10,540 nt of DNA from an uncultured Polyangiaceae bacterium (GCA_947258625.1 CAMYJN010000035.1:1-10540); one strand, 5' to 3'; shown: positions 1-6,566, counted from the stretch's first letter. Notes: generated from the sequence alone by a model not told the origin. Numbers and translations: made by a program.

Positions 1-1
1 T

Positions 2-1072
2 CCGCCCGCTCCGCGCGCACCGCGAGCAACACCGAAGCCTCCAGATTCGGCGGATCTCAACCCGAAGTACCGCTTCAAGAATTTCGTCGTCGGCCCTGCC
101 AATCAACTCGCGCACGCCGCAAGTGTGGCCTGTGGGTCCGACCCCGGACGTCGCTACAACCCGCTCTTCATCTACGGAGGCGTCGGCCTCGGCAAGACGC
201 ATCTGGTCAATGCGATCGGCCATGCGATCGTGCAGCGAAATCCGCGCGCGCGAACCCTCTATGTTTCGGCGGAACGCTTCACCAACGAGTTCATTTGGTC
301 CTTGCAAAACCATGAAATCAACTCTTTCCGAAAGCGGTACCGCACGCAGTGCGATGTTTTGCTCATGGACGACATCCAGTTTCTCGCGGGCCGTGAGCAG
401 ACCCAAGAGGAGTTCTTTCACACGTTCAACGCTCTTTATCACTCGGACAAACAGATCGTCGTGACGTCCGACGTGTATCCGCACCAGATTTCCGAAATGC
501 AGGAACGTTTGATCAGCCGATTTCAGTCAGGCATGGTTGCTGATGTTCAGGCGCCCGAGCTCGATACCCGAATCGCCATCTTGCAGCAGAAGGCCGAGAG
601 CGAGGACATCGAGCTTCCGAGCGAGGTCGCGCTCTTCTTGGCTCAAACGGTCCGCAGCAACGTCCGCGAGCTCGAGGGCACCCTGCTCCGCGTTGCGGTG
701 AAGGCGGAGCTCCTAGGGCTTCCCATGAATCTCGAGCTGGCCAAAGAAACGATGCGGGCTGTGTTGCCCAATCAGGACACCGCAATGACGGTCGAAGACA
801 TTCAGCGCATCGTATGTGGGTACTTCGGGATCCGTCTAGCCGACATCAAATCTCGACGGCGGCACCGTGCGGTGAGCTTCCCGCGGATGGTTGCGATGTA
901 CATCTGCCGGCAGCGCCTCGGGACGAGCTACCCCGAGCTCGGCGAACGCTTTGGCGGCAAGGATCACACCACGGTCCTCAGCGCCGTCCGAAAGATCGGT
1001 GGCCTGATGGAGGACCAGGATGAACGAGTCCTTGGCGCCGTGGGTGCAATCGAGCGCAAGCTCGGCATCTGA
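2..1072 (+). CDS. dnaA: Chromosomal replication initiator DnaA (5' partial)
   Basis: DnaA is the AAA+ ATPase that binds DnaA boxes, oligomerises as the ATP form and melts oriC. The frame is open from base 2 with no start, so the window begins inside the gene; 356 residues are visible, and about 90-100 N-terminal residues (domain I, part of II) are presumably missing. In window numbering, a Pro/Ala-rich linker (1-19) leads into the domain III entry LNPKYRFKNFVVG. Walker A GGVGLGKT is at 59-66 and Walker B VLLMDD at 119-124. These are followed by the initiator-specific ERFTNEF region, a sensor-I-like VTSD, the arginine-finger context RLISRF and sensor II RELEG. Domain IV is complete, with SFPRMVAMYICR and the signature GGKDHTTVLSAVRKI that contacts the DnaA box. 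The TGA stop is at 1070-1072. A GTG at 125 lies inside domain III and is not the real start. Putative oriC and dnaN follow on the same strand. Identification is secure. Confidence 0.98.
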   Translation, partial: PPAPRAPRATPKPPDSADLNPKYRFKNFVVGPANQLAHAASVACGSDPGRRYNPLFIYGGVGLGKTHLVNAIGHAIVQRNPRARTLYVSAERFTNEFIWSLQNHEINSFRKRYRTQCDVLLMDDIQFLAGREQTQEEFFHTFNALYHSDKQIVVTSDVYPHQISEMQERLISRFQSGMVADVQAPELDTRIAILQQKAESEDIELPSEVALFLAQTVRSNVRELEGTLLRVAVKAELLGLPMNLELAKETMRAVLPNQDTAMTVEDIQRIVCGYFGIRLADIKSRRRHRAVSFPRMVAMYICRQRLGTSYPELGERFGGKDHTTVLSAVRKIGGLMEDQDERVLGAVGAIERKLGI

Positions 1073-1141
1073 TGCGCAGGCTGAATCGGCCAATTAGACC
1101 TGTTTTTGTGGCTGGCCGGGCTTCTCGAGGAGGCCTCGCAG

Positions 1142-1157
1142 GCCTGAGCCTTCAGGC
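1142..1157 (+). terminator. Possible weak hairpin after dnaA
   Basis: GCCTGA, a four-base loop and TCAGGC form a perfect 6-bp stem 70 bases after the dnaA stop. A short run of four T (1161-1164) follows three bases later. The T-run is too short and too far away for a strong intrinsic terminator, so this may be a weak terminator of dnaA or simply an inverted repeat near the origin. Confidence 0.3.
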
Positions 1158-1215
1158 GGATTTTGGTGTATACCAGCGCCTGTGCTGAAGCTGAGATCAA
1201 GCTGGGGACGGCCCC

Positions 1216-1224
1216 TGTGGATTG
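1216..1224 (-). promoter_or_regulatory. Degenerate DnaA box 1
   Basis: The plus-strand sequence is TGTGGATTG, so the minus strand reads CAATCCACA, two mismatches from TTATCCACA (first and second positions). The conserved TCCACA half is intact. Confidence 0.45.
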
Positions 1225-1237
1225 CCCACGCGTTCGC

Positions 1238-1246
1238 TTATCCCCG
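1238..1246 (+). promoter_or_regulatory. Degenerate DnaA box 2
   Basis: TTATCCCCG matches TTATCCACA at seven of nine positions. It starts 13 bases after box 1 ends and points the opposite way. Confidence 0.4.
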
Positions 1247-1315
1247 ATCCGCTCAAGATCAACCCCCATTTCGAAAACCAGCCTAAGCCCTATTCTCTCA
1301 ACCGCTTACCTTGCT

Positions 1316-1324
1316 TCATCCACA
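1316..1324 (+). promoter_or_regulatory. DnaA box 3 (best match)
   Basis: TCATCCACA differs from the consensus TTATCCACA at one base (position 2). It lies 24 bases left of the AT-rich tract, a typical placement for a box guiding duplex opening. This is the strongest single DnaA-box candidate in the gap. Confidence 0.55.
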
Positions 1325-1348
1325 ATTCACAGCTGTTAAGACGACTAC

Positions 1349-1372
1349 GAATTTTTAAATTACTAGATCTAA
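1349..1372. other. AT-rich tract, candidate DNA unwinding element
   Basis: 20 of 24 bases are A/T and 1350-1362 is uninterrupted A/T, by far the most AT-rich stretch of the dnaA-dnaN gap. It is bracketed by DnaA-box-like 9-mers at 1316-1324 and 1376-1384 and flanked on the right by a CGCG. It could also contribute to the dnaN promoter. Confidence 0.5.
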
Positions 1373-1375
1373 CGC

Positions 1376-1384
1376 GGTGGATAC
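1376..1384 (-). promoter_or_regulatory. Degenerate DnaA box 4
   Basis: GGTGGATAC on plus reads GTATCCACC on minus, two mismatches from the consensus (first and last positions). It sits three bases right of the AT-rich tract and 33 bases before the dnaN start, where bound DnaA could also affect dnaN transcription. Confidence 0.4.
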
Positions 1385-1417
1385 ACAGACACAGTCCTCT
1401 AGGAAGTGAACCGAAAC

Positions 1418-2554
1418 ATGGAGCTCACGATCGATAAGCAGCAGTTCCTCCGTGGCCTTGCGCGTACCCACGGTGTCGCTGACCGCAAAAGCTCGATGCA
1501 CATCTTGTCGAATGTGTTGCTTACGGCCGAAGGGATCGATCGTCTTCGTTTGTCTGCGACGGATTTATATCTTGGTGTCACCGCGGTCGTTCCCGCAAAC
1601 ATCAAGAAGGGCGGAACGATTGCCGTTGCAGCACGAACCTTGTTCGACATCGTCAAGAATCTTCCCGACGGTGAGGTCAGCTGGAAGCTCAGCGACAGCC
1701 ATGCGGTCGAGCTCAGTTGCGGCAAGGTCCGCTATCGCATCCCCGCAATGCCCGGCGAAGACTTCCCGCCCTTGCCCAACCCAGGCGATGCAGATTTCGC
1801 CCATCTCGATGCTGGCTTCCTCGCGGAGCTGATCTCGCTGACCCAGTACTCGATGTCTCACGATGATACGCGGCCGCACCTCGCAGGAACACTGTTCGAA
1901 GGCGATGGGAAGATGGTCCGCATGGTGACCACCGATGGCCATCGCCTTTCCAAAGCCGAGCGAAAAATCAGCGGAAAAGGCTCGATGATGAACTTCAGCA
2001 TGCTCGTGCCGCACAAGGGCATTAGCGAGCTCAAGCGTCTTCTCGATGATGTCAAAGGGGGTAAGGGCAAAGGCGACGAGGCTTCCACCATTGGAGTCGC
2101 CACGGCGGGCGGCAATGCGTTCTTTCTTCGAGATGACCTCTGCCTGAACGTGAAGCTCGCAGACGAAAACTTCCCGCCCTACGACAAGGTCATTCCAAGC
2201 AAGCAGAGCCGGACGGTCATTGCTGCGCGCGGACCGCTCGTCGAGGCGCTGAGGCGAATCAGCCTGGTGGCCAACGACAAGAGCGGCGGCGTACAACTCA
2301 CCATCGAACCGGGTGTGCTGCGTTTGCAGAGCCAGAACCCCGAAGTGGGAGAGGGCAGCGAAGAGGTGGACGTCGATTACGCCGGAGACGAGCTTCGAAT
2401 CGGTTTCAACGCGCGCTACTTGCTGGATGCGCTGAGTGCGCTCACGCACGACGAGATCGCAATCGAGCTCAGCGGAGAGCGGGACCCGGGCGTTCTGAAG
2501 CCGGTTGGAGACAACTCCGACTTCGTTGGCGTGATCATGCCCATGCGCATCTAG
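1418..2554 (+). CDS. dnaN: DNA polymerase III sliding clamp, beta subunit
   Basis: DnaN forms the ring-shaped homodimer that tethers DNA polymerase III to DNA and serves as docking hub for other replication and repair proteins. The 378-residue product matches the usual length (E. coli 366). The N-terminus MELTIDKQQFLRGL, followed by SMHILSNVLL, matches the first beta strands and helix of domain 1. TTDGHRLSKAE is the conserved motif of domain 2. The protein ends in GVIMPMRI, the family's C-terminal strand near the clamp-binding pocket. I prefer ATG 1418 over the in-frame GTG 1406 because the family begins with M-x-h-T/S and because AGGAAG at 1401-1406 is the only ribosome-binding-like sequence; it would be consumed by the GTG start. 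Its 11-base spacing to ATG is somewhat long. recF starts 13 bases downstream, so the two are probably co-transcribed. The promoter should lie in the origin region. Confidence 0.97.
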   Translation: MELTIDKQQFLRGLARTHGVADRKSSMHILSNVLLTAEGIDRLRLSATDLYLGVTAVVPANIKKGGTIAVAARTLFDIVKNLPDGEVSWKLSDSHAVELSCGKVRYRIPAMPGEDFPPLPNPGDADFAHLDAGFLAELISLTQYSMSHDDTRPHLAGTLFEGDGKMVRMVTTDGHRLSKAERKISGKGSMMNFSMLVPHKGISELKRLLDDVKGGKGKGDEASTIGVATAGGNAFFLRDDLCLNVKLADENFPPYDKVIPSKQSRTVIAARGPLVEALRRISLVANDKSGGVQLTIEPGVLRLQSQNPEVGEGSEEVDVDYAGDELRIGFNARYLLDALSALTHDEIAIELSGERDPGVLKPVGDNSDFVGVIMPMRI

Positions 2555-2567
2555 TAGAACAGGGCAG

Positions 2568-3677
2568 TTGACCTTCGACTCGCGCAGCGTTGAAACCCCG
2601 AGCCGGGTAACCGCTATGCGTGCTCGAGGTTTTCGCAATCTGCAATTGCCGGCGTTCGAGCCGGGATCTCACTTCAACGTCATCTACGGAGACAATGGAG
2701 CCGGAAAGTCGAACCTTCTCGAGGCGATTCACTACCTGGGCGCTCTGAAGAGCTTTCGCGGCGCGAAAACCGACGATCTGATCACACTCGGCACAGACGC
2801 AGCCGTGCTAGAGGCGAGGCTCGAAGGAGGGCCAGTGCCCCACAAGCTTCAGATCGAGCTCAGCAGTTCGCAGCGAAGACGTCTGGTGCTCGATGGGAAA
2901 CGTCCACGCTCGACCAGCGTCTGGCACCAGGCCGTTCGCATGGTGCTCTTCCACCCGGGAGATTTGGTTCTCGCGTCAGGTTCGGCGGACAAGCGGCGCG
3001 CGTTCCTCGACCGAATGCTCGAGCAGATGGACCCGATCTACGGCTCGAGCCTTGCAAGCTACGAGAAGGCCCTTCGCAGCCGCAATCGATTGCTCAAGGA
3101 AGACAGCAGCGACCGGCGCTCGGTTCGAGCCTACGACGCGATTCTCAGCAAGGCAGGGGCCGTCGTGGGGCAGGCCCGGCGCCGCCTCATCGATGACCTC
3201 GCGCCGCGGGTGGTGCGCGCCTTCTCGGAAGTGTTCGCTGGTGATACGCCGCTGGTGGTTCGATACTTGCCTCGGGTCGAGCCGACGGAGGACGCGATTG
3301 CCGCAGCGCTCGAGCGTGCCTTTAGCAAGGACGTCGCGCGTGGATTCACGGCGGATGGTCCTCATGGGGACGATCTCGAGCTCCGTCTACACGAGGTTGG
3401 TGCACGTCATCACGGCTCACAGGGGCAGCACCGCACGATCGTCCTTGCGCTCAAGACGGCTGAGCTTGATCTGCTCAGCGAGCGCACCGGGCGCGTGCCA
3501 ATTCTCTTACTGGACGACGTTTCGAGCGAGCTCGACCGGAGCCGAAATCGTCGTTTTTTCGAGGTCTTGAGTCAGGCCGGCGGCCAGGTCTTTCTGACCA
3601 CCACCCATCCCGAATTCATCCTCTTGGAGAACGACCGGGTCGATTTCCAAGTAGACGGCGGTCGCGTCACTCGATGA
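2568..3677 (+). CDS. recF: DNA replication and repair protein RecF
   Basis: RecF is an SMC/ABC-like ATPase that, with RecO and RecR, directs RecA loading onto gapped DNA at stalled forks. The 369-residue length is typical. Residues 14-25 (VTAMRARGFRNL) align with the usual first strand and FRN motif. Walker A GDNGAGKS is at 41-48, the ABC signature variant SQGQH at 284-288, and Walker B plus D-loop LLLDDVSSELD at about 313-323, followed by the conserved TTTHPE. The start is TTG 2568: it is the only start codon between the upstream in-frame stop (2532-2534) and the VTAM strand, and the ATG at 2616 would cut that strand off. AGGG at 2561-2564 is a poor, closely spaced ribosome site, so translation may be coupled to dnaN, which ends 13 bases upstream. 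The last 11 bases overlap the end of the opposite-strand PPIase gene. gyrB, a frequent next gene, does not follow. Confidence 0.96.
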   Translation: MTFDSRSVETPSRVTAMRARGFRNLQLPAFEPGSHFNVIYGDNGAGKSNLLEAIHYLGALKSFRGAKTDDLITLGTDAAVLEARLEGGPVPHKLQIELSSSQRRRLVLDGKRPRSTSVWHQAVRMVLFHPGDLVLASGSADKRRAFLDRMLEQMDPIYGSSLASYEKALRSRNRLLKEDSSDRRSVRAYDAILSKAGAVVGQARRRLIDDLAPRVVRAFSEVFAGDTPLVVRYLPRVEPTEDAIAAALERAFSKDVARGFTADGPHGDDLELRLHEVGARHHGSQGQHRTIVLALKTAELDLLSERTGRVPILLLDDVSSELDRSRNRRFFEVLSQAGGQVFLTTTHPEFILLENDRVDFQVDGGRVTR

Positions 3678-4344
3678 TTCGGGCGCTCTTGATGTAGTCG
3701 AGCTTCGGGAAGCTCGCCTTGAGGTAGCTGTTGCCCTGCGTTTGCATCTGCCCTTGCGAAGGACCGCGGCCACGAGGCGCGCCTTCTCCGTAGCCGTCGT
3801 AGAGGCCATCGACCGGCCCCATGTCTTTGACCTTGCCGAATGGCGCAAAGCCCATCCCGTCGAGACGCGAGTTGTCGCCGAAGTTGATGAAGAACTGCGT
3901 GGTGCGCGAATCGGGTCCGGAGGTCGCGAAAGTGACGGTGCCGCGCATGTTGCTGGCCTTGACCGGGTCGTCGGGGATTCGCTTTTCGCGCCAGACGGCG
4001 TTGGCCGCCGGGTCGCCGCTGATACCAGCCTGCGCCATGAAGCCACTGACCACCCGAAAGAATGCAACTTCGGTGAAGTAGCCGTTCTGCACCAACTCGT
4101 AGAAGCGGTCGGCTCCGTTCGGCGCCCAGTCGCGGCGCACCTCGATCACGATCGCGCCCTTCGTCGTGTCGAGCTCGACCGTGTATTTGTTTGGGACTCC
4201 ATTTTTCTCTTGGGTCCCCTGGTCCGCTTTTGGTTCGCTAGGCGCGGGAGTTTCTTCGCCCTGGGTTTTGGTCTGGGCTTCTTCTTCTTTGGGGCATCCG
4301 ACGAGGAGTGCCCCGGCCAACATGAACAGAACTGCGGTTCGCAT
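3667..4344 (-). CDS. Cyclophilin-type peptidyl-prolyl cis-trans isomerase, predicted lipoprotein
   Basis: Cyclophilins catalyse cis-trans isomerisation of peptidyl-proline bonds. The 225-residue product opens with a lipoprotein signal: basic start MRTA, a hydrophobic core and the lipobox LVGC with Cys17 as the predicted lipidated residue. Residues 18-53 are an acidic, Gln/Pro-rich, probably disordered tether. The cyclophilin domain (54-225) has FFRVVSGFMAQAG (Arg97 equivalent to the catalytic Arg of FHRxxPGFMxQGG), TQFFINFGD, and LDGMGFAPFGKV near the usual LDGxHxxFGxV. QGGD is altered to QAGI. It should act outside the cytoplasmic membrane, anchored to the inner or outer membrane. ATG 4344 is chosen because it gives an intact signal peptide and has AAGG (4352-4355) seven bases upstream; a longer frame to 4476 runs into dnaJ. 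It lies 46 bases after dnaJ on the same strand, so co-transcription is plausible. The subtype (PpiA/PpiB-like) is not resolved. Confidence 0.93.
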   Translation of the reverse strand: MRTAVLFMLAGALLVGCPKEEEAQTKTQGEETPAPSEPKADQGTQEKNGVPNKYTVELDTTKGAIVIEVRRDWAPNGADRFYELVQNGYFTEVAFFRVVSGFMAQAGISGDPAANAVWREKRIPDDPVKASNMRGTVTFATSGPDSRTTQFFINFGDNSRLDGMGFAPFGKVKDMGPVDGLYDGYGEGAPRGRGPSQGQMQTQGNSYLKASFPKLDYIKSARIIE

Positions 4345-4390
4345 GGGCGTACCTTGGCAAGCCTTCGTCGGAGCGCAAGCCCGCGATCGC

Positions 4391-5485
4391 CTAGGATTCG
4401 AACAAGCCTCGGAGCTTCTTGATGAAGCTGGCTTGCTGCGGGTGGGATTCATCGCCGATCTCCTGCGCGAGCTCATGGATGAGCTTACGCTGACGCCGGC
4501 TGATCTCCTGGGGCACCTCGACCACGACCGTCACGAGCTGATCGCCTTTCCCGTAGCCCCCATAGACCGGAATTCCTTTGCCGCGCAGGCGGAATACCTT
4601 TCCCGACTGGGTGCCCGGAGGGATCTTCATCAGGACTTGTCCGTCGAGCGTGGGAACATCGATGCCCGCGCCGAGAACGGCCTGCGGGAAGGAGATTGGG
4701 ACCGAGATCAAGATGTCGGCGCCGTCACGCTCAAACAGCATGTGATCGGTCACCTTGATGTTGATGTGAAGGTCGCCGTTCCCGTCGGCGCTGGCCTCGC
4801 CTGCCCCTCGGACCGTGCGAACCGCGCCATCTTTGACTCCGGCGGGGATCTTCACGCTCATCGATTCGGCGCGCATCCTCGTGCCCGAGCCCTTGCAGTC
4901 CTCGCACGGAATCGGGATCTTTTTCCCGGTGCCTCGGCAGGCGTGACAGGGTCTCGCCGCGGCGAAGAGGCCGCGCTGATACTTCACCTGCGCCCGTCCT
5001 TGGCAGACATTGCACTTGTGGACCGGCGTGCCGGGTTTTGCGCCGCTGCCTTCGCAGGGTGCACAGTTTGCGGGGCGGTTGACGTCGATCTTCTTTTCGA
5101 CGCCCAGCGCAGCTTCGGTGAACGAAATCTCCAGGTCATAGGTCAGGTCGCGTGCACTCCTGCGCTTGCGCCGTCCGCTGCTGAACACCTCGCCAAACAG
5201 CCCTTCGAGGATGTCGCTGACCGCGCCGAAGTCACCGGGTTCAAAGCCCGGGCCGCCGTTCTCGAATGCGCTGTGGCCGTAGCGGTCGTACTGCTGGCGC
5301 TTGCCCGCATCGCAAAGGACGGCGTAGGCCTCGCTCGCCTCTTTGAAGGCATCCTCCGCCGCAGGGTCGTCCGGGTTGCGGTCGGGGTGGTACTTCATCG
5401 CGAGCGCGCGATAAGCTTGCTTGATGTCGTCGGCCGACGCGGCGCGGCTCACTTCGAGAATCACGTAGTAATCACGCTTGGACAC
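4391..5485 (-). CDS. dnaJ: Chaperone protein DnaJ (type I Hsp40)
   Basis: DnaJ delivers unfolded clients to DnaK and stimulates its ATPase in the cytoplasm. The 364-residue protein has the full type I layout. The J domain is residues 1-70 with HPD at 33-35. A short Gly/Phe-rich region (77-101) follows. The zinc-binding region has four CxxCxGxG-type repeats at 141-148, 158-165, 180-187 and 194-201. The C-terminal substrate-binding domains begin near SVKIPAGV (210-217). The second zinc repeat reads CNVCQGRA, so its final Gly is Ala, but all eight cysteines are present. The start is GTG 5485, giving [12 protein letters not shown] as in the family; the frame further upstream is antisense to the next gene. 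The ribosome site is weak (GGGAA five bases before the start). No dnaK or grpE is in the window, so this copy is separated from them. It is divergent from the pseudouridine synthase and precedes the PPIase. No CIRCE element is visible. Confidence 0.96.
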   Translation of the reverse strand: MSKRDYYVILEVSRAASADDIKQAYRALAMKYHPDRNPDDPAAEDAFKEASEAYAVLCDAGKRQQYDRYGHSAFENGGPGFEPGDFGAVSDILEGLFGEVFSSGRRKRRSARDLTYDLEISFTEAALGVEKKIDVNRPANCAPCEGSGAKPGTPVHKCNVCQGRAQVKYQRGLFAAARPCHACRGTGKKIPIPCEDCKGSGTRMRAESMSVKIPAGVKDGAVRTVRGAGEASADGNGDLHINIKVTDHMLFERDGADILISVPISFPQAVLGAGIDVPTLDGQVLMKIPPGTQSGKVFRLRGKGIPVYGGYGKGDQLVTVVVEVPQEISRRQRKLIHELAQEIGDESHPQQASFIKKLRGLFES

Positions 5486-5539
5486 TTGGTTCCCGAGTGT
5501 AGACGGGCCGCTTGAGCGTGCAAACGGCGTGGAAGAGCG

Positions 5540-5550
5540 TGCGATAATAT
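5540..5550 (+). promoter_or_regulatory. Possible extended -10 promoter element in the dnaJ/rluA divergent gap
   Basis: TGC followed by GATAAT (5543-5548) resembles an extended -10 (TGn plus five of six TATAAT bases). It is the only AT-rich patch of the 79-base divergent gap. The minus strand reads TATTAT at nearly the same place, so it could serve dnaJ too. No good -35 stands at 17 bases; TTGAGC (5512-5517) is too far away. Transcription from here would leave a leader of only about ten bases before GTG 5565. Confidence 0.3.
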
Positions 5551-5564
5551 GCGAGGGGAGCGAG

Positions 5565-6479
5565 GTGCCTGCGGTCGAGTTCGAAATCGAAGAGGAAGAC
5601 GCCGGGAAGAGGCTCGATGTGTTTCTCGCCCGTCGCATTCCCGAGCTCAGCCGCGCGCGGGCCAAGGTTCTCATCGAAACAGGCGAGGTTCGAGTCGACG
5701 GGAGTCGGGTCAAAAAGAGCTATTCCCTGGCGGCTGGCGACAGGGTGACCCTCGACAGCCCGCCCAGCCCGGCGGACTTCCACGCTGCCCCGGACCCTAG
5801 TCTGGCGCTCGAGGTCCTGCTCGAAACCGATACCTACGTGGTGGTCGACAAGCCCGCGGGCGTTCCAAGCCATCCTTTGCGGGAAGGCGAGCTTGGCACG
5901 CTGGCCAGCGCGCTCGTCGCCCGATATCCGGAAATGCGAGGCGTCGGCTATCGAAAGCGCGAGCCGGGAATCGTACACAGGCTCGACACCGGTACTTCGG
6001 GTTTGATGCTGGCCGCGCGCGATCAGCAAACGTTCGACGAGCTACGACGAATGCTGCAGGTCGGCGAAATCGAAAAGAGGTATCTCGCGCGCTGCGTTGG
6101 AGTCGTCGCAGCTCCCATCGTCATCGACACGCCCATCGCGACCGATCCACGCGACCGGCGCAAAGTCCGAGTCTGTACCGACCCACGCGAGGTCAAACGA
6201 CTCGGCGCCCAATCGGCAAGAACAGAAGTGCTCAGCAGCAGCCTGGCAGAAAAGGGATCCCTAGTGGAGCTTCGCGCCAACAACGCCCGCCGCCACCAAA
6301 TCCGAGTCCACCTAGCGTCGATAGGCCACCCCCTCCTAGGCGACCCCCTCTACGGCGGCCCCCCCCTCGACCACCACCTCCTCCACGCCAGCTCCCTCCG
6401 AGTGGGGACACTCTCCACCACCACAAGTAGCTGGAATTACGACACTTCTGCTCGAAAGATCGCAGCTACAAAAGACTGA
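5565..6479 (+). CDS. RluA/RluD-family RNA pseudouridine synthase with atypical C-terminus
   Basis: The family converts specific uridines in rRNA or tRNA to pseudouridine in the cytoplasm. The 304-residue product has an S4 RNA-binding domain (about 14-61, [19 protein letters not shown] and GEVRVDG). It continues with [13 protein letters not shown] and the catalytic motif HRLDTGTSG with Asp141 as nucleophile. [24 protein letters not shown] and LLHASSLRV come near the end. After Val280 the normal family tail (often HPxTGExxxxxAPLP) is absent, replaced by 24 unrelated residues encoded within and beyond an inverted-repeat arm. Catalytic residues are intact, so activity may survive. GTG 5565 is preferred: GAGGGGAG (5553-5560) lies just upstream and it clears the divergent dnaJ start; GTG 5529 is possible, and the TTG at 5478 would overlap dnaJ. 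The stretch 6286-6400 is C-rich with rare-looking CTA and ATA codons and a C8 run (6359-6366). RluD-like is most likely, but the target is not determinable. Confidence 0.92.
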   Translation: MPAVEFEIEEEDAGKRLDVFLARRIPELSRARAKVLIETGEVRVDGSRVKKSYSLAAGDRVTLDSPPSPADFHAAPDPSLALEVLLETDTYVVVDKPAGVPSHPLREGELGTLASALVARYPEMRGVGYRKREPGIVHRLDTGTSGLMLAARDQQTFDELRRMLQVGEIEKRYLARCVGVVAAPIVIDTPIATDPRDRRKVRVCTDPREVKRLGAQSARTEVLSSSLAEKGSLVELRANNARRHQIRVHLASIGHPLLGDPLYGGPPLDHHLLHASSLRVGTLSTTTSSWNYDTSARKIAATKD

Positions 6480-6566
6480 AAGTCCTGGACGCACAAGACA
6501 TCGCGCTGCGATCCTTGCCGAGGGAACGCTTTGATTTCGCGCGGTTAGGGGGGTGGAGAGTGTCCC
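6405..6566. repeat. 15-bp perfect inverted repeat bracketing the rluA/uvrB junction
   Basis: GGGACACTCTCCACC at 6405-6419 recurs as its exact reverse complement at 6552-6566, with 132 bases between. The left arm begins immediately after the last recognisable family codon of the pseudouridine synthase (Val280). The right arm lies in the last codons of uvrB, encoding part of GHSPPP. Pairing ends sharply at both arm edges. Inside is a smaller inverted repeat, GTAGCTG (6427-6433) with CAGCTAC (6463-6469), and a 5-bp hairpin at 6500-6512. It has the architecture of a small non-autonomous palindromic element or terminal-repeat remnant, but no transposase or clear target duplication is seen. The loop is too long for an ordinary terminator. 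Confidence 0.6.

Larger units (their letters stand above)
1073..1417. other. oriC: Candidate chromosomal replication origin (oriC), dnaA-dnaN intergenic region
   Basis: This is the only long non-coding stretch in the window (345 bases) and lies between dnaA and dnaN, the commonest position for oriC in bacteria. The right half holds four 9-mers within one or two mismatches of the DnaA-box consensus TTATCCACA: 1216-1224 (-), 1238-1246 (+), 1316-1324 (+) and 1376-1384 (-). Between the last two is a strikingly AT-rich tract (1349-1372, 20 of 24 A/T, with 13 consecutive A/T at 1350-1362), the natural candidate for the DNA unwinding element in an otherwise GC-rich window. The left half (1073-1200) is GC-rich and shows only the hairpin at 1142-1157. 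The dnaN promoter should also lie here. No perfect DnaA box is present, so function as origin is inferred from position plus clustered near-matches. Confidence 0.65.

Noticed and set aside
1204..1215. GGGG-ACGG-CCCC short palindrome near the first DnaA box as another copy of the 6405-6566 repeat family
   Set aside because: It shares only GGGAC with the 15-bp arm; such GC palindromes occur by chance in GC-rich DNA.
1311..1339. dnaN promoter TTGCTT - 17 - TGTTAA
   Set aside because: The spacing is ideal but each hexamer matches the consensus at only three positions, too weak to call.
1342..1384. DnaA-trio array next to the AT-rich tract
   Set aside because: Reading from the minus-strand box at 1376-1384, triplets such as TTA and CTA occur but are interrupted by GAT and GTA, so there is no clean repeated trio.
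1222..1437. Small open frame of 71 codons in the dnaA-dnaN gap
   Set aside because: Its composition follows the AT-rich origin-like DNA, it has no ribosome site or motif, and it overlaps the start of dnaN.
1565..2638. Long minus-strand open frame opposite dnaN
   Set aside because: It is a mirror of the conserved clamp gene; there is no family motif and no ribosome site.
4166..5515. Long plus-strand open frame (449 codons) opposite dnaJ and the PPIase
   Set aside because: It is antisense to two clearly conserved genes, has no recognisable motif, and is the expected GC-rich mirror frame.
5486..5564. CIRCE or heat-shock operator upstream of dnaJ
   Set aside because: No TTAGCACTC-N9-GAGTGCTAA-like inverted repeat or sigma-32-type promoter is seen in the 79-base gap.
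6500..6512. Hairpin ATCGC-GCT-GCGAT between rluA and uvrB as a bidirectional terminator
   Set aside because: The stem is only 5 bp and there is no T-run on either side.
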